From the NCBI GenBank assembly GCA_947629375.1, contig CANRDN010000018.1:1-39969 (forward strand): a DNA stretch of 39,969 nt. Reading direction: 5' to 3'. Under the pieces are notes generated by a model. That model was not told the DNA's origin, searched no databases, and saw only the letters and a list, made by a program, of their open reading frames with translations. The position numbers and the translations under genes were made by a program. The stretch comes from an uncultured Bacilli bacterium (lineage in GTDB: Bacteria > Bacillota_I > Bacilli_A > RF39 > UBA660). Positions 16,709 to 25,797 of this stretch are shown piece by piece; positions within the stretch are counted from its first letter, which is position 1; each line of letters starts with the position of its first letter.

Positions 16709-18355
16709 TTAAAATAAACCTACTATTTCGTTATTATCATCTAAATCAATTATTTCATAATTTGGCTTTTTAGGTAGACCTGGCATCGTTAAGATTGAAC
16801 CTAAGAATACTGTTATAAAGCCTGCACCTGTATGTAGTTCGATATCGCGAACTGTTACATCATAATCTTTTGGGTATCCAAGCTTATTTGGATCATCACT
16901 TATTGAATACTGGGTTTTAGCAATACATATTGGCAAGTCATTTTCATCTAATCTTTTTATCATTTCCAACTTTTCTTTGGCAAGATCAGTGTAGATTACC
17001 CTTCCAGCATGATATATTTCATGACAAACTTTTTCTATTTTTTCTGTAAGTGGTTCAGATAATTCATAAAGTGGTTTGAAATCATTTTCATATTCACAAA
17101 TCTCTACTATTTTATCAGCAAGTGCTACTGCACCAATACCACCTTTTGAGTATGTTTCACAAATTGAAAACTCTACGTTCATAGATTCACAGAACTTTTT
17201 AATTGTATCTATTTCTTCTAAAGTATCTGTAGAAAATTTATTAAGTGCAACGATTAAATGAGAAGTAAACTTTCTTAAATTCTCAATGTGAACCTGTAAG
17301 TTTGGAAGTCCTTGCTCTAAGAATACTAAATTTTCTTCACTAATTGACTCTTTTGGAGCACCACCATTATGTTTTAAAGCTCTTGTAGTTACTGCTAAAA
17401 CGACACAATCTGGTCTTAAGTTTGCCATTCGACACTTAACATCCAAAAACTTTTCAGCCCCTAAGTCAGCTCCAAATCCTGCTTCTGTTATAACATAATC
17501 GCCGAGTTTTAAACCAAGATTAGTCGCTACAATTGAGTTACATCCGTGAGCAATATTAGCAAATGGTCCACCGTGAACAATTACAGGGTTATTTTCTAAA
17601 GTTTGAACAAGATTAGGATTGAAAGCATCCTTTAAAAGTGTTACTAAGGATCCTTCTAGTTTTAAGTCTCTTGCATATATTGGACTTCCTGCTGTGTCTT
17701 CAGCAATCATAATATTTCCAAGTTTTTCTCTTAATTCACTTAAGTCCTTTGATAGACAAAAGACACTCATTACTTCTGATGCTGCTGTTATATTGAAACC
17801 AGTTTTTTCTATAACTCCATCGCTTACTTCATAAGAAACCCTTCTTAAAGCTCTATCGTTGACATCGAGGCATCTCTTAAAACAAATCTTTTCTGGATCA
17901 ATATTTAATAGATTTCCTTGATAGATATGATTATCTATCGCAGCAGATATTAAATTGTTACAACTAGTAATAGCATGCAAGTCACCAGTAAAATGTAGAT
18001 TAATATCTTCCATTGGTACAATTTGACTGTATCCTCCACCAGTTGCACCACCTTTAAGTCCAAATACTGGTCCTAAAGAAGGTTCTCTTAAAACACCAAC
18101 TGTCTTCTTACCTATATGATTAAAAGCATCTACAAGTCCAATTGATACAGTTGTTTTACCTTCACCATATGGCGTTGGATTAATGGCAGTTACTAAAACA
18201 AGTTTTCCTTTAGTACCAGTCATAATATCATTAAAATTTATTTTAGCTTTATATTTTCCATAAAGTTCAACTTGTTCTTCAGTAAGTCCAAGATTTAATG
18301 CTACATCCATAATATTTTTCTTAACACAAGTCTTTGCTATTTCTATATCATTCAT
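16709..18355 (-). CDS. fhs: Formate-tetrahydrofolate ligase
   Basis: Fhs makes 10-formyl-THF from formate, THF and ATP in one-carbon metabolism, either for purines and fMet or in the direction of acetogenic and purine-degrading pathways. The 548-aa length matches the family (about 555). Motifs seen are the P-loop NPTPYGEGKTT (about 58-68), LREPSLGPVFGLKGGATGGG, EDINLHFTGDLHAI, HGGPFANIAHGCNS and the C-terminal GAGFI. The start at 18355 is taken because AGGTGATG is 3-5 nt upstream; two upstream ATG codons fall within or beside that site. It is divergent from the PflX-like radical SAM gene. Confidence 0.96.
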   Translation of the reverse strand: MNDIEIAKTCVKKNIMDVALNLGLTEEQVELYGKYKAKINFNDIMTGTKGKLVLVTAINPTPYGEGKTTVSIGLVDAFNHIGKKTVGVLREPSLGPVFGLKGGATGGGYSQIVPMEDINLHFTGDLHAITSCNNLISAAIDNHIYQGNLLNIDPEKICFKRCLDVNDRALRRVSYEVSDGVIEKTGFNITAASEVMSVFCLSKDLSELREKLGNIMIAEDTAGSPIYARDLKLEGSLVTLLKDAFNPNLVQTLENNPVIVHGGPFANIAHGCNSIVATNLGLKLGDYVITEAGFGADLGAEKFLDVKCRMANLRPDCVVLAVTTRALKHNGGAPKESISEENLVFLEQGLPNLQVHIENLRKFTSHLIVALNKFSTDTLEEIDTIKKFCESMNVEFSICETYSKGGIGAVALADKIVEICEYENDFKPLYELSEPLTEKIEKVCHEIYHAGRVIYTDLAKEKLEMIKRLDENDLPICIAKTQYSISDDPNKLGYPKDYDVTVRDIELHTGAGFITVFLGSILTMPGLPKKPNYEIIDLDDNNEIVGLF

Positions 18356-18364
18356 TTTCATCAC

Positions 18365-18429
18365 CTAGAGAAATTATATCATAAGAAATTTTTTTTAGAA
18401 ATATGCTATAATACTTTTCAGGTGATTTT
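18365..18429. promoter_or_regulatory. Divergent promoters of fhs and the radical SAM gene
   Basis: Two extended -10 elements face away from each other: TGATATAAT on the minus strand (TATAAT at 18373-18378) for fhs, and TGCTATAAT on the plus strand (TATAAT at 18407-18412) for the radical SAM gene. Neither has a clear -35. Confidence 0.6.
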
Positions 18430-19323
18430 ATGAATATCGATAAATGTCTTTTATGTCCAAGGCTTTGTGGAGTAAACAGAAATAAAGGCGAAATAGGTTT
18501 TTGCAGTGCCAAAGATAAAATTAAAATCGCGAGATTTTCTCTTCACTTTTGGGAAGAACCTTGCATTTCCGGCGAAAAAGGATCAGGTACCATTTTCTTT
18601 TCTTGTTGCAACTTAAAATGTATCTTCTGTCAAAATTATGACATTTCTACTAAGAATAATGGCAAAGAAATATCTATTGAAAAGTTTGCTGAAATATGTT
18701 TAAAACTACAAGAAATGGGTGCATTAAACATTAATTTAGTAACTCCTACTATGTATGTTCCTTTAATAAAAGAAGGACTACTCCTTGCTAAAAAAAGGGG
18801 GCTAAATATTCCAATTGTCTACAATACTAGTGGTTATGAAAGAGTAGAAACCCTAAAAGAATTAGATGGTCTTATCGATATTTATCTTCCTGACTTTAAA
18901 TATTTTGATGATTCTTTAGGAGAAAAGTTTTCCGGAATTAAAAATTATTTTGAAGTAGCAAAAGATGCTTTAAAAGAGATGGTAAGACAAGTTGGAGAAG
19001 CAAAGTTTTCGGGTGATATTATGACTAAAGGAGTAATTGTAAGACATATGATTTTACCAAAACACATCGAAGACTCCAAAAAAGTTATCAAGTATCTATA
19101 TGATACTTACAAAGATAAAATATATCTAAGTATAATGAATCAGTACACACCAGTAAGAAAGATTAAAGAATATAAAGAACTTAATTTAACAGTCGATAAT
19201 CAAGATTACGACGAAGTAATAAATTATGCTTGTGATTTAGGAGTAACGAAAGCTTTTATTCAAGAAGGTGAAACTTGTAAAGAAAGTTTTATTCCTGATT
19301 TTAGTAAATATGAAGAAATTTAA
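18430..19323 (+). CDS. PflX-like radical SAM protein
   Basis: The 297-aa protein belongs to the PflA-related radical SAM group known as PflX (COG1313). The cluster motif is CNLKCIFC (CxxxCxxC, about 64-71), which holds the 4Fe-4S centre that cleaves S-adenosylmethionine. An N-terminal Cys group (CLLCPRLCGVNRNKGEIGFC, 6-25) is typical and probably binds another metal site. The conserved NLVTPTMYVP, YNTSGYE and LPDFKY blocks are present. The substrate is unknown; no glycyl radical enzyme lies nearby, so it should not be called a pyruvate formate-lyase activase. AGGTGA lies 4 nt before the ATG. Confidence 0.88.
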   Translation: MNIDKCLLCPRLCGVNRNKGEIGFCSAKDKIKIARFSLHFWEEPCISGEKGSGTIFFSCCNLKCIFCQNYDISTKNNGKEISIEKFAEICLKLQEMGALNINLVTPTMYVPLIKEGLLLAKKRGLNIPIVYNTSGYERVETLKELDGLIDIYLPDFKYFDDSLGEKFSGIKNYFEVAKDALKEMVRQVGEAKFSGDIMTKGVIVRHMILPKHIEDSKKVIKYLYDTYKDKIYLSIMNQYTPVRKIKEYKELNLTVDNQDYDEVINYACDLGVTKAFIQEGETCKESFIPDFSKYEEI

Positions 19324-19324
19324 A

Positions 19325-19348
19325 GAAGAGTTTTAACTCTTCCTTTTT
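19325..19348. terminator. Bidirectional terminator between radical SAM gene and dxs
   Basis: GAAGAG and CTCTTC form a stem with a short TTTTAA middle, followed by five T on the plus strand. The dxs stop codon is inside the hairpin, so two convergent transcripts share it. Confidence 0.75.
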
Positions 19349-21174
19349 AGTTTCCTTACATTTTCTTTTATTTTTTCGATAGTTAGGCCTTCCTGTTTAT
19401 ATAGTTCTTCGATTGTCCCCTGCTCTACAAATTTATCATCAAATCCCATAGAGATAATATTTCCTTTATATTTATTTTTAACAAGGAAACAAGTTATCAA
19501 AGAAGATAATCCACCATTTAAGACATTGTCTTCTATTGTTAAAATATTATTCTCTTTAGCAAGTTTTAATAAAAGTCTTTCATCGAGTGGTTTTATAAAT
19601 GTCGCGTTTACTATTGTTGCATCAAGATTATATTCTTGGTCTGCTAATGCTGCTTTTTGAACCATTTTACCAGTTGCAATAATTACTACTTTTTTACCTT
19701 TCTTTAAGACTTCCCATTTTGAGTATTCAACTTTTTTAATAGGAGTTAGTTCTAACTCATCGCCTCCACGAGGATATCTAATTGCTACTATCTTTTTAGA
19801 GTTAACTGCCCACTCTAGTAATTTAGGTAAATCTTTAATGGTCTTTGGAGAAGTAATGACCATATTAGGAATTAGTGATAGATAAGATAAATCAAATATA
19901 CCTTGATGAGTTTCACCGTCACTTCCGACAAGTCCTGCTCGGTCAAGTGCTAAAACGCAAGGCAAGTTCTGCATACAAATATCGTGGATAATTTGATCAA
20001 ATCCTCTTTGTAAGAATGTTGAATAAACAGCAAATACTGGGATTAAATTCTCGTTAGCAAGACCTGCAGTAAATGTAGTTGCGTGCTCTTCACAAATTCC
20101 CACATCAAAGCTTCTTTCAGGGTATTTCAAGAAGAATTCTTCTAATCCTACACCTGTTTTCATCGCTGCAGTTATCGCAACTAACTTGTCATTTTTTGAT
20201 GCTAAATCGACCATTGTTTTGCCAAAAATCGAGGTATAAGTTTCTTTTTGTGTATTTATAACTCCTTTTTCCTTATCAAAAGGTGCTACTGAGTGATATA
20301 AGTCAGGATTTTCCATAGCTGGAGTGTATCCCTTACCTTTTTGGGTTCTAATATGAATAATTACTGGCTTATCAGATTTTTTTGCTTGATTGATAACTTT
20401 TATTAACAACGACAAATCATGTCCATCTAAAGGTCCAACATAAGTAAGCCCCATCGCCTCAAAATATTTTGAAGGAACTAAAAACGTTCTTAGACCATCC
20501 TTAATACGAGATAATACCTTTACAGGAACACTACCATATTTCGTTCCATCGAGACTATGTTTAACTTTATTTTTAACTTTTAAGTACCTCGTGTTAATAC
20601 TTATTCTACTTAAGTAACTTGATATTCCACCAACATTAGAAGAAATACTCATTCCATTATCATTTAAGATAATAATCATTTTCGTTTTGTTGAATCCCAA
20701 ATCATTTATTGCTTCTAAGCTTTCACCACTACTTATTGAGCCATCGCCAATTAAAGTCACAATATTATAGTTTTCTTTCTTTATATCTCTTGCTCTAGCC
20801 ATACCAAGACCTGCAGAAATAGAAGTACTGCTATGCCCTGTTTCAAAGAAATCATATTTACTTTCTTTACGATATGGGAATCCTCTCAAACCCTTATATT
20901 TTCTTAACTTATCGAAGTCATTTTTTCTTCCTGTTAAAATCTTATAGACATAGCTTTGATGACCAACATCAAAAATAATCTTATCTTTTTCTAAATCAAA
21001 ACAAGACAAAAGAGCTATAGTAATTTCTACTACGCCCAAATTTGATCCTAAATGACCACCATTTTTAGAAACTTTATCAATTAGAAACTCTCTTATTTCT
21101 TCTGCCAATTGTTTCTTTTCTTTTATTTTTAGTTTTTTTACATCTTCTGCACTATTTATTTTGTCTAAAATCAT
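19333..21174 (-). CDS. dxs: 1-deoxy-D-xylulose-5-phosphate synthase
   Basis: DXS condenses pyruvate and glyceraldehyde 3-phosphate with thiamin diphosphate, the first step of the MEP isoprenoid pathway. The 613-aa protein shows the family motifs in order: SKNGGHLGSNLGVVE (about 35-50), GHSSTSISAGLGMA, the thiamin-binding GDGSISSGESLEAIND, THVGPLDGHD-type YVGPLDGHD, RTQKGKGYTPA, and ICEEHATTFTAGLA with the catalytic Glu. The C-terminal transketolase half is complete. The gene follows an LtaS-like gene by 11 bp. The operon (prsW, LtaS-like, dxs) couples isoprenoid precursor supply, needed for undecaprenyl phosphate, to envelope genes. Confidence 0.96.
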   Translation of the reverse strand: MILDKINSAEDVKKLKIKEKKQLAEEIREFLIDKVSKNGGHLGSNLGVVEITIALLSCFDLEKDKIIFDVGHQSYVYKILTGRKNDFDKLRKYKGLRGFPYRKESKYDFFETGHSSTSISAGLGMARARDIKKENYNIVTLIGDGSISSGESLEAINDLGFNKTKMIIILNDNGMSISSNVGGISSYLSRISINTRYLKVKNKVKHSLDGTKYGSVPVKVLSRIKDGLRTFLVPSKYFEAMGLTYVGPLDGHDLSLLIKVINQAKKSDKPVIIHIRTQKGKGYTPAMENPDLYHSVAPFDKEKGVINTQKETYTSIFGKTMVDLASKNDKLVAITAAMKTGVGLEEFFLKYPERSFDVGICEEHATTFTAGLANENLIPVFAVYSTFLQRGFDQIIHDICMQNLPCVLALDRAGLVGSDGETHQGIFDLSYLSLIPNMVITSPKTIKDLPKLLEWAVNSKKIVAIRYPRGGDELELTPIKKVEYSKWEVLKKGKKVVIIATGKMVQKAALADQEYNLDATIVNATFIKPLDERLLLKLAKENNILTIEDNVLNGGLSSLITCFLVKNKYKGNIISMGFDDKFVEQGTIEELYKQEGLTIEKIKENVRKLKRKS

Positions 21175-21185
21175 ATTACTCCCTG

Positions 21186-23363
21186 TTATTTAAATAACAT
21201 ATATTGGACTTTTTTTCTTAAGTCATACATTTCTTTCATTTCATCTTTAAGTCCCAAAGTATAGTATTTCTTACCATCTTTATCTTGTGATACTACATAG
21301 TTAGATGATGGAAGCACATCTCTTGTTTGATACAACCATCTATAAAATGGTGATAATTCCATACCTTCTATATTATTAAGAACATAACTCATTAATAAAT
21401 CTGGACTTATGTATTTTGTTCCATCGTAATCTATATCGTAATTACTTAGGATTAATGCTGTCGTATTAAACTGCTTATAAACACTATCTAAATTGTAATC
21501 TGAACTTAAATAATCTGTTGTGAATAAAGCATCTTTACCATCATCTGTTACTAAATGAGGTAGATGATCGCCAAAGAAGATAACAATTGTTTCTTCATCT
21601 AAAGTATTTATATAGTCATACAATCTTCCTAGTTCTTTATCAGCAAGATAAATTCCTTCAGCATAAGAATGAATAACTTCGTTTATTTCATTGCTATATG
21701 GACTTTTTGTAATATTAACATCGTAGTTATCATAACGCTCTTCAAAGTAAGGCATATGGCCACCCATCGTAATCGTAAAGAAGAAAGTTTTCTCGTCCTT
21801 ATCTTTGTTATCAAAATACTTAATTATTTGATCAGTTAAATAAGCATCTGTTACATAGTTTCCATCTAAATCTATTTCATCATACAAGTGATTTCTTTCA
21901 TCGACACCATAAAAGTCATAAACTTTATCACAATTAAACATATTAGCACTTGATGAATTTAATATTTTTGTCTTATATCCATTATTTTTTAATTCTTGAA
22001 TTATAGATGGATTCTTTTCACTTTTTCCTTTGTTAAACAACTGCATATAAGGAGTATATCCCTTACTAAAGTAATTTAGGCTTCCACCCGTTAATATTTC
22101 GAACTCCACATTAGAGCTCATTCCACCATAAGCAGGTGATATCATATCTAAAGATATTCCTTCTTCCTTTAATCTATGAAAGTTAGGGGTAACATCTTTA
22201 TCAAATTCTATGTTATCAAGTCTTGATATATCCCAAAAAGATTCAGAAAATATAACGATAATATTAGGTTTTTTCCAAGTTCCTTGATAAGTTGGAGCAT
22301 TATTTAACATCGTAGTAAGTTCTTGTTCATTATAGCCACTTGGTTCATATCTTCTTGCTTCTATTAACTTTCCGTAAAGTCCTGATAAAACTCCATACTT
22401 ATAAAAGTATCTCGTGTTGCTTGCTGTAATCGCATTATCGTAACCATCATCGATATCGTAAATAACATCAGTTGTAAATCTATTTAAGCCTTCGTTAGGT
22501 ATAAATAAAACTAGAAGTATAATTATAGATAAACATCCCTTTACTAAAAGATTTTTAGTATTTTCTATTTTAATATTATTTCTTTTAGCAACTTTAAATA
22601 AATAATAAAATACTATAACTGCAAATAGAGTTGGGAAAAACAAAAACTTAAGACAGCTTACAAATGAGTTACCTGCAAAACCCGCTACTTCAAAAGCATT
22701 TTGTAAAAACATAACATCTGTAATAAGCAAAGTATCACTTGTATAGTAAACTCTTCCAACATTAATAATGTGAACAACTAAAAGTAAAACACCATATATC
22801 TTAGTAGCAGTACTCGTATTTCTAACTATAGAAAGTATTAAACAATAAATTGAATAAGTTAATATTACAGTAACAATAATTGACAAGAAATTTAAAGGTA
22901 TTCTTGCTTCATTAAAAATAGTTATAGTATAGTAATACTCTAAAGCAAAAGTAATTATTAGAGGAAGAAAATAAGAAATATATTTTTTAGCTGTTAAATC
23001 ATTGATTTCCGGTATTTCATATTTTAATTCTTTTTTATCAAGTTTACTTTTTACTTTGGCAATTATTAAAGGAATTAATCCACCTAAATAAGTAATAACG
23101 GCTTTTAATGGGCTCATAAGATTAGCAATTAAAATATATCCTACTAATAAATATAATATTGCAAGAATAATAGGTACTTCTTTATTAACTTTTTTTCTTA
23201 CATAATACATCGAAGTTAAATAAAAAGTTTCAACTGGGAAAATTACATAAGAAATAACATCACTTATCTTAAAGGGAATTATCTTTAAAATAGTTGATGT
23301 TAAAACATAAAAAACAGTAGCAAAAAGGAATAATTTCTTTTTACTTTCAAAAACTTCCTTCAT
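21186..23363 (-). CDS. Second LtaS-like membrane sulfatase
   Basis: The 725-aa protein has about ten hydrophobic helices in the first 300 residues, more than the five of LtaS, followed by a sulfatase-fold domain (about 360-680). Metal site motifs are FSESFWD and FFGDHLPHLVTD. The nucleophile region reads YGGMSSNVEFEILTG, where relatives usually have GGGTANVEFE; the Thr is replaced by Ser. It is probably an extracellular phosphoglycerol or similar phosphotransferase acting on envelope polymers. It differs strongly from the copy at 2355-4505 (tail, helix number), so the two likely have different substrates. Start 23363 is chosen by AAGGTGG 5 nt upstream. prsW lies 16 bp upstream. Confidence 0.86.
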   Translation of the reverse strand: MKEVFESKKKLFLFATVFYVLTSTILKIIPFKISDVISYVIFPVETFYLTSMYYVRKKVNKEVPIILAILYLLVGYILIANLMSPLKAVITYLGGLIPLIIAKVKSKLDKKELKYEIPEINDLTAKKYISYFLPLIITFALEYYYTITIFNEARIPLNFLSIIVTVILTYSIYCLILSIVRNTSTATKIYGVLLLVVHIINVGRVYYTSDTLLITDVMFLQNAFEVAGFAGNSFVSCLKFLFFPTLFAVIVFYYLFKVAKRNNIKIENTKNLLVKGCLSIIILLVLFIPNEGLNRFTTDVIYDIDDGYDNAITASNTRYFYKYGVLSGLYGKLIEARRYEPSGYNEQELTTMLNNAPTYQGTWKKPNIIVIFSESFWDISRLDNIEFDKDVTPNFHRLKEEGISLDMISPAYGGMSSNVEFEILTGGSLNYFSKGYTPYMQLFNKGKSEKNPSIIQELKNNGYKTKILNSSSANMFNCDKVYDFYGVDERNHLYDEIDLDGNYVTDAYLTDQIIKYFDNKDKDEKTFFFTITMGGHMPYFEERYDNYDVNITKSPYSNEINEVIHSYAEGIYLADKELGRLYDYINTLDEETIVIFFGDHLPHLVTDDGKDALFTTDYLSSDYNLDSVYKQFNTTALILSNYDIDYDGTKYISPDLLMSYVLNNIEGMELSPFYRWLYQTRDVLPSSNYVVSQDKDGKKYYTLGLKDEMKEMYDLRKKVQYMLFK

Positions 23364-23379
23364 TTTTTCCACCTTCTTC

Positions 23380-24087
23380 TTACTGAAGATTACAAGTAAT
23401 TTCAGTCGCAGATATTTTTTTGATCTTAAAGAAGGATACTACATAAAGTAATCCTACGAACAAGAAGAATATCCCCATCACTATATTATTGTTGATAAAT
23501 AGTAAAAAGTCAAATATTCCGTGTAAAATTACTGGTACAACAAAACTTAATATTCTTAAATATACACTTTTTCCATGAGCCCCTATGGATTGATTTAATT
23601 TAGCAAGTCCAAGATAGTAACCTGAAGCAACGGCATAGAAAGCGTGAGCTGGAACAGAAACGAAAGCTCTTAATAAAGCAGTAGCAGCACCATTTTGATA
23701 TACATATAAGATATTTTCTAAAGTAGCAAATCCAAGAGAAACAAATGCTGCATAGACAATCGCATCATAAATATGATTAAAGTTTCTATTTTTCCAAGTT
23801 CCTAAATATAGGATAAGGAATTTATAAGCTTCTTCGACAAGAGCAATTACAAAAAATGACATTACAAAGGCACTAAAATAATCAGTCACTTGATAATTTG
23901 TTGCAGATATTATAGTCGTTTCTACAAATGCAGCTGGCACTGTTATAAGAACACCCAAGAAAAATAAACGCAATAACATCGACATTGGTTCTTTTTCTAT
24001 AACATCCATTTTATACACGACATAACACAAAATTACAGAAGGCACAATTGCAAAGAAAATATTAATAATAAGAGCAGAATAATCCAT
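23380..24087 (-). CDS. PrsW-family intramembrane protease
   Basis: The 235-aa polytopic protein has about seven helices and the glutamic-type protease motifs of the PrsW/CAAX-related clan: VEEAYKF (EExxK, Glu85-Glu86-Lys89), GFATLENILYV (Glu124), VPAHAFYAVASGYYLG (His148) and HGIFDF near the end. In Bacillus PrsW cleaves the anti-sigma factor RsiW in response to envelope damage. No anti-sigma or sigma gene is in this window, so the substrate is open. It leads the operon with an LtaS-like gene and dxs, and an extended -10 (TGTTATAAT) lies about 28 bp upstream. Confidence 0.85.
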   Translation of the reverse strand: MDYSALIINIFFAIVPSVILCYVVYKMDVIEKEPMSMLLRLFFLGVLITVPAAFVETTIISATNYQVTDYFSAFVMSFFVIALVEEAYKFLILYLGTWKNRNFNHIYDAIVYAAFVSLGFATLENILYVYQNGAATALLRAFVSVPAHAFYAVASGYYLGLAKLNQSIGAHGKSVYLRILSFVVPVILHGIFDFLLFINNNIVMGIFFLFVGLLYVVSFFKIKKISATEITCNLQ

Positions 24088-24181
24088 CTAACCACCACTT
24101 TCTAATCATAAAATCATTATAACACTAAATAAACATTAATTAAAAATTAATTACAAAGAAATAGATAAAGAAGTGTAAAAG

Positions 24182-24206
24182 AAAAAGTAGACTTTTAATC
24201 TACTTT
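24182..24206 (-). terminator. Rubrerythrin terminator
   Basis: AAAGTAGA pairs with TCTACTTT across a seven-base loop, with a T-rich tract continuing on the minus strand. It lies 13 bp after the rubrerythrin stop. Confidence 0.85.
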
Positions 24207-24218
24207 AAACTCTATTTA

Positions 24219-24770
24219 TTATAGATAGTTTTCTGCTTTTACTTCGAAGTAGCTTTGTGGATGATTACATACAGGACATACTCCTGGAGCTTTCTTTCCT
24301 ACTACTACATGTCCACAGTTTCTACAAATCCAAATCTTATCTTCATCTTTAGAGAAAACAAGTCCATCTTCAACATTTTCAAGAAGTTTTTTGTATCTTT
24401 CTTCGTGTTCTTTTTCGATAGCTCCAACCATTCTGAATTTAACAGCTAATTCTTTGAATCCTTCTTTTTCAGCAGTTTGAGCAAATGACTCATACATATC
24501 AGTCCATTCGTAGTTTTCTCCTTCTGCTGCAGCTTTTAAGTTTTCTTTAGTTTCAGGAACTTCTCCACCATTTAAATATTTAAACCAAATTTTAGCGTGT
24601 TCCTTTTCATTATTTGCAGTTTCTTCAAATATAGCTGCTATTTGTTCATAACCATCTTTCTTTGCTTTTGATGCAAAATAAGTATATTTATTTCTTGCTT
24701 GACTTTCTCCAGCGAAAGCTGCTTTTAAATTTTCTTCTGTTTTTGTTCCTTTTAATTTATTGTAATCCAT
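24219..24770 (-). CDS. rbr: Rubrerythrin
   Basis: Rubrerythrin reduces hydrogen peroxide in anaerobes, with electrons from NAD(P)H through rubredoxin. The 183-aa protein has the diiron four-helix bundle ([18 protein letters not shown] at about 12-29, [24 protein letters not shown]) and a C-terminal rubredoxin-like domain with two CxxC pairs (CRNCG and CPVC). All six carboxylate-bearing helix motifs look intact. The ATG at 24770 follows GGAGG by 6-7 nt; the ATG 12 bases earlier overlaps that site. It is monocistronic, with its own strong promoter and terminator. Confidence 0.95.
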   Translation of the reverse strand: MDYNKLKGTKTEENLKAAFAGESQARNKYTYFASKAKKDGYEQIAAIFEETANNEKEHAKIWFKYLNGGEVPETKENLKAAAEGENYEWTDMYESFAQTAEKEGFKELAVKFRMVGAIEKEHEERYKKLLENVEDGLVFSKDEDKIWICRNCGHVVVGKKAPGVCPVCNHPQSYFEVKAENYL

Positions 24771-24790
24771 ATATACCTCCATTTGACTTT

Positions 24791-24819
24791 ATTATAACAT
24801 TTGTAATTTTTTAGTTCAA
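24791..24819 (-). promoter_or_regulatory. Rubrerythrin promoter
   Basis: On the minus strand TTGAAC (24814-24819) and TATAAT (24791-24796) are 17 bp apart, about 20 bp upstream of the start codon. No PerR box was recognised. Confidence 0.75.
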
Positions 24820-24908
24820 TTATTTTTATGTAAAATACTTAAAAAGAAATTATTAAAATAGTAGATTAAGCAATTCTTTTAGAGTATAATTTTCTTAAGG
24901 AGGATTCT

Positions 24909-25268
24909 ATGAAAAAGAAATCAAATAATTTAATTAAAACAATATGTTTCATAATTATTTTTGCTATTCTATGTCTTGCTTATTTTGGTTTAGGAGGAAC
25001 AGATAGAACTAGTGTTGAATATGTTCAATTTTCTTGCGTTGTCTTTTCAATGATTGGTCTTTATTTAGCAGTAATGTTATCTGGTAAAGTAAAAAATAGT
25101 AGTGCTTTAGTATCTGATGCTGCACTTTATTTAATAGCAAGTACTTTTTTAAATTTTGTTATTAAACTAGAAATAATGAAAGATTTAGTTATCTGGAATA
25201 TTATTGTTTTTCTAGTATTCATACTAATTGTTATAATTGATACTTTTGTTAATAAAGGTAGAAGATAG
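24909..25268 (+). CDS. Small polytopic membrane protein, unknown function
   Basis: The 119-aa product has a Lys-rich start and four hydrophobic helices (about 9-30, 37-57, 68-85 and 92-113), with a short Lys/Arg tail. No family is recognised. AAGGAGG lies 6 nt before the ATG and a TATAAT is at about 24883-24888. It is followed after about 60 bp by the first of the paralogous 150-aa proteins, which has its own promoter. Confidence 0.82.
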   Translation: MKKKSNNLIKTICFIIIFAILCLAYFGLGGTDRTSVEYVQFSCVVFSMIGLYLAVMLSGKVKNSSALVSDAALYLIASTFLNFVIKLEIMKDLVIWNIIVFLVFILIVIIDTFVNKGRR

Positions 25269-25279
25269 TTAATTGGAGA

Positions 25280-25307
25280 TTGTTTTTTTCCATTTTTTAA
25301 TTATAAT
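25280..25307 (+). promoter_or_regulatory. Promoter of paralog A
   Basis: TTGTTT (25280-25285) and TATAAT (25302-25307) are 16 bp apart, with a T-rich spacer. The leader is only about 16 nt. The same layout, with the same 16-bp spacing and a matching TAAGAGGTGAAA ribosome binding region, precedes the paralog at 36784. Confidence 0.65.
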
Positions 25308-25329
25308 AACCTACTAAGAGGTGAAAGCT

Positions 25330-25782
25330 ATGGAAAGAACATTATATTTCGAACTTAAAACGGAATATGGTCCACTATACCTTTATGAGAATTATAAAAG
25401 TGAGACTGATATTCCAGTTACAAGAGAATTTTTTACACAAGAAAAAGGAATAAGAAGATACGGATATCTATCTTTTATGGGCAATAGTGATTTTAAAACA
25501 GTTGAAAAAAATATGGAAGGATTAATAACTAAAGAATATATTAAAGAGTTATCTCCTTATCAATTTTTAAATAAGGTTGGAGGATACCTTATCAGTGAAG
25601 ATAGTATAAATAAAAAAAGAAAAGATGTATATAATATATTCGATATGAAAGCAAATTCTAAAGGTAATACAACTATCCTAAATGATGAACCACAAATTAG
25701 TGGTGAACTAAAGGATGTTTTTGCTAATAAAATACTTTCAAAATATACAAGTTCTAATTCAAACAAAAGGAAAGAAATTTAA
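25330..25782 (+). CDS. Uncharacterised 150-aa protein, paralog A
   Basis: The protein is soluble, charged and has no signal peptide. It opens with YFELKTEYGPLYLYENY, continues with TREFFTQEK, KNMEGLITKEY, LSPYQFLNKVG and KKRKDVYNIFDMKAN, and ends in ANKILSKYTSS. About half of the residues match the protein at 36784-37230, with the variable part confined to a linker near residues 115-130. No family is recognised; the conserved IT-x-Y and SPY-x-FLN blocks do not match a known catalytic motif. Start 25330 follows AGAGGTG; a GTG at 25321 is part of that site. It converges on the coiled-coil gene and shares its terminator. Confidence 0.85.
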   Translation: MERTLYFELKTEYGPLYLYENYKSETDIPVTREFFTQEKGIRRYGYLSFMGNSDFKTVEKNMEGLITKEYIKELSPYQFLNKVGGYLISEDSINKKRKDVYNIFDMKANSKGNTTILNDEPQISGELKDVFANKILSKYTSSNSNKRKEI

Positions 25783-25797
25783 AAATTCTTTCCTTTT
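25766..25797. terminator. Shared convergent terminator
   Basis: An 11-bp perfect stem (25766-25776 with 25786-25796) and nine-base loop contain the stop codon of paralog A and adjoin that of the coiled-coil gene. Confidence 0.85.

Noticed and set aside
18430-19323. Annotation as pyruvate formate-lyase activating enzyme
   Set aside because: The N-terminal Cys group and overall length fit the PflX group, and no glycyl radical enzyme is nearby.
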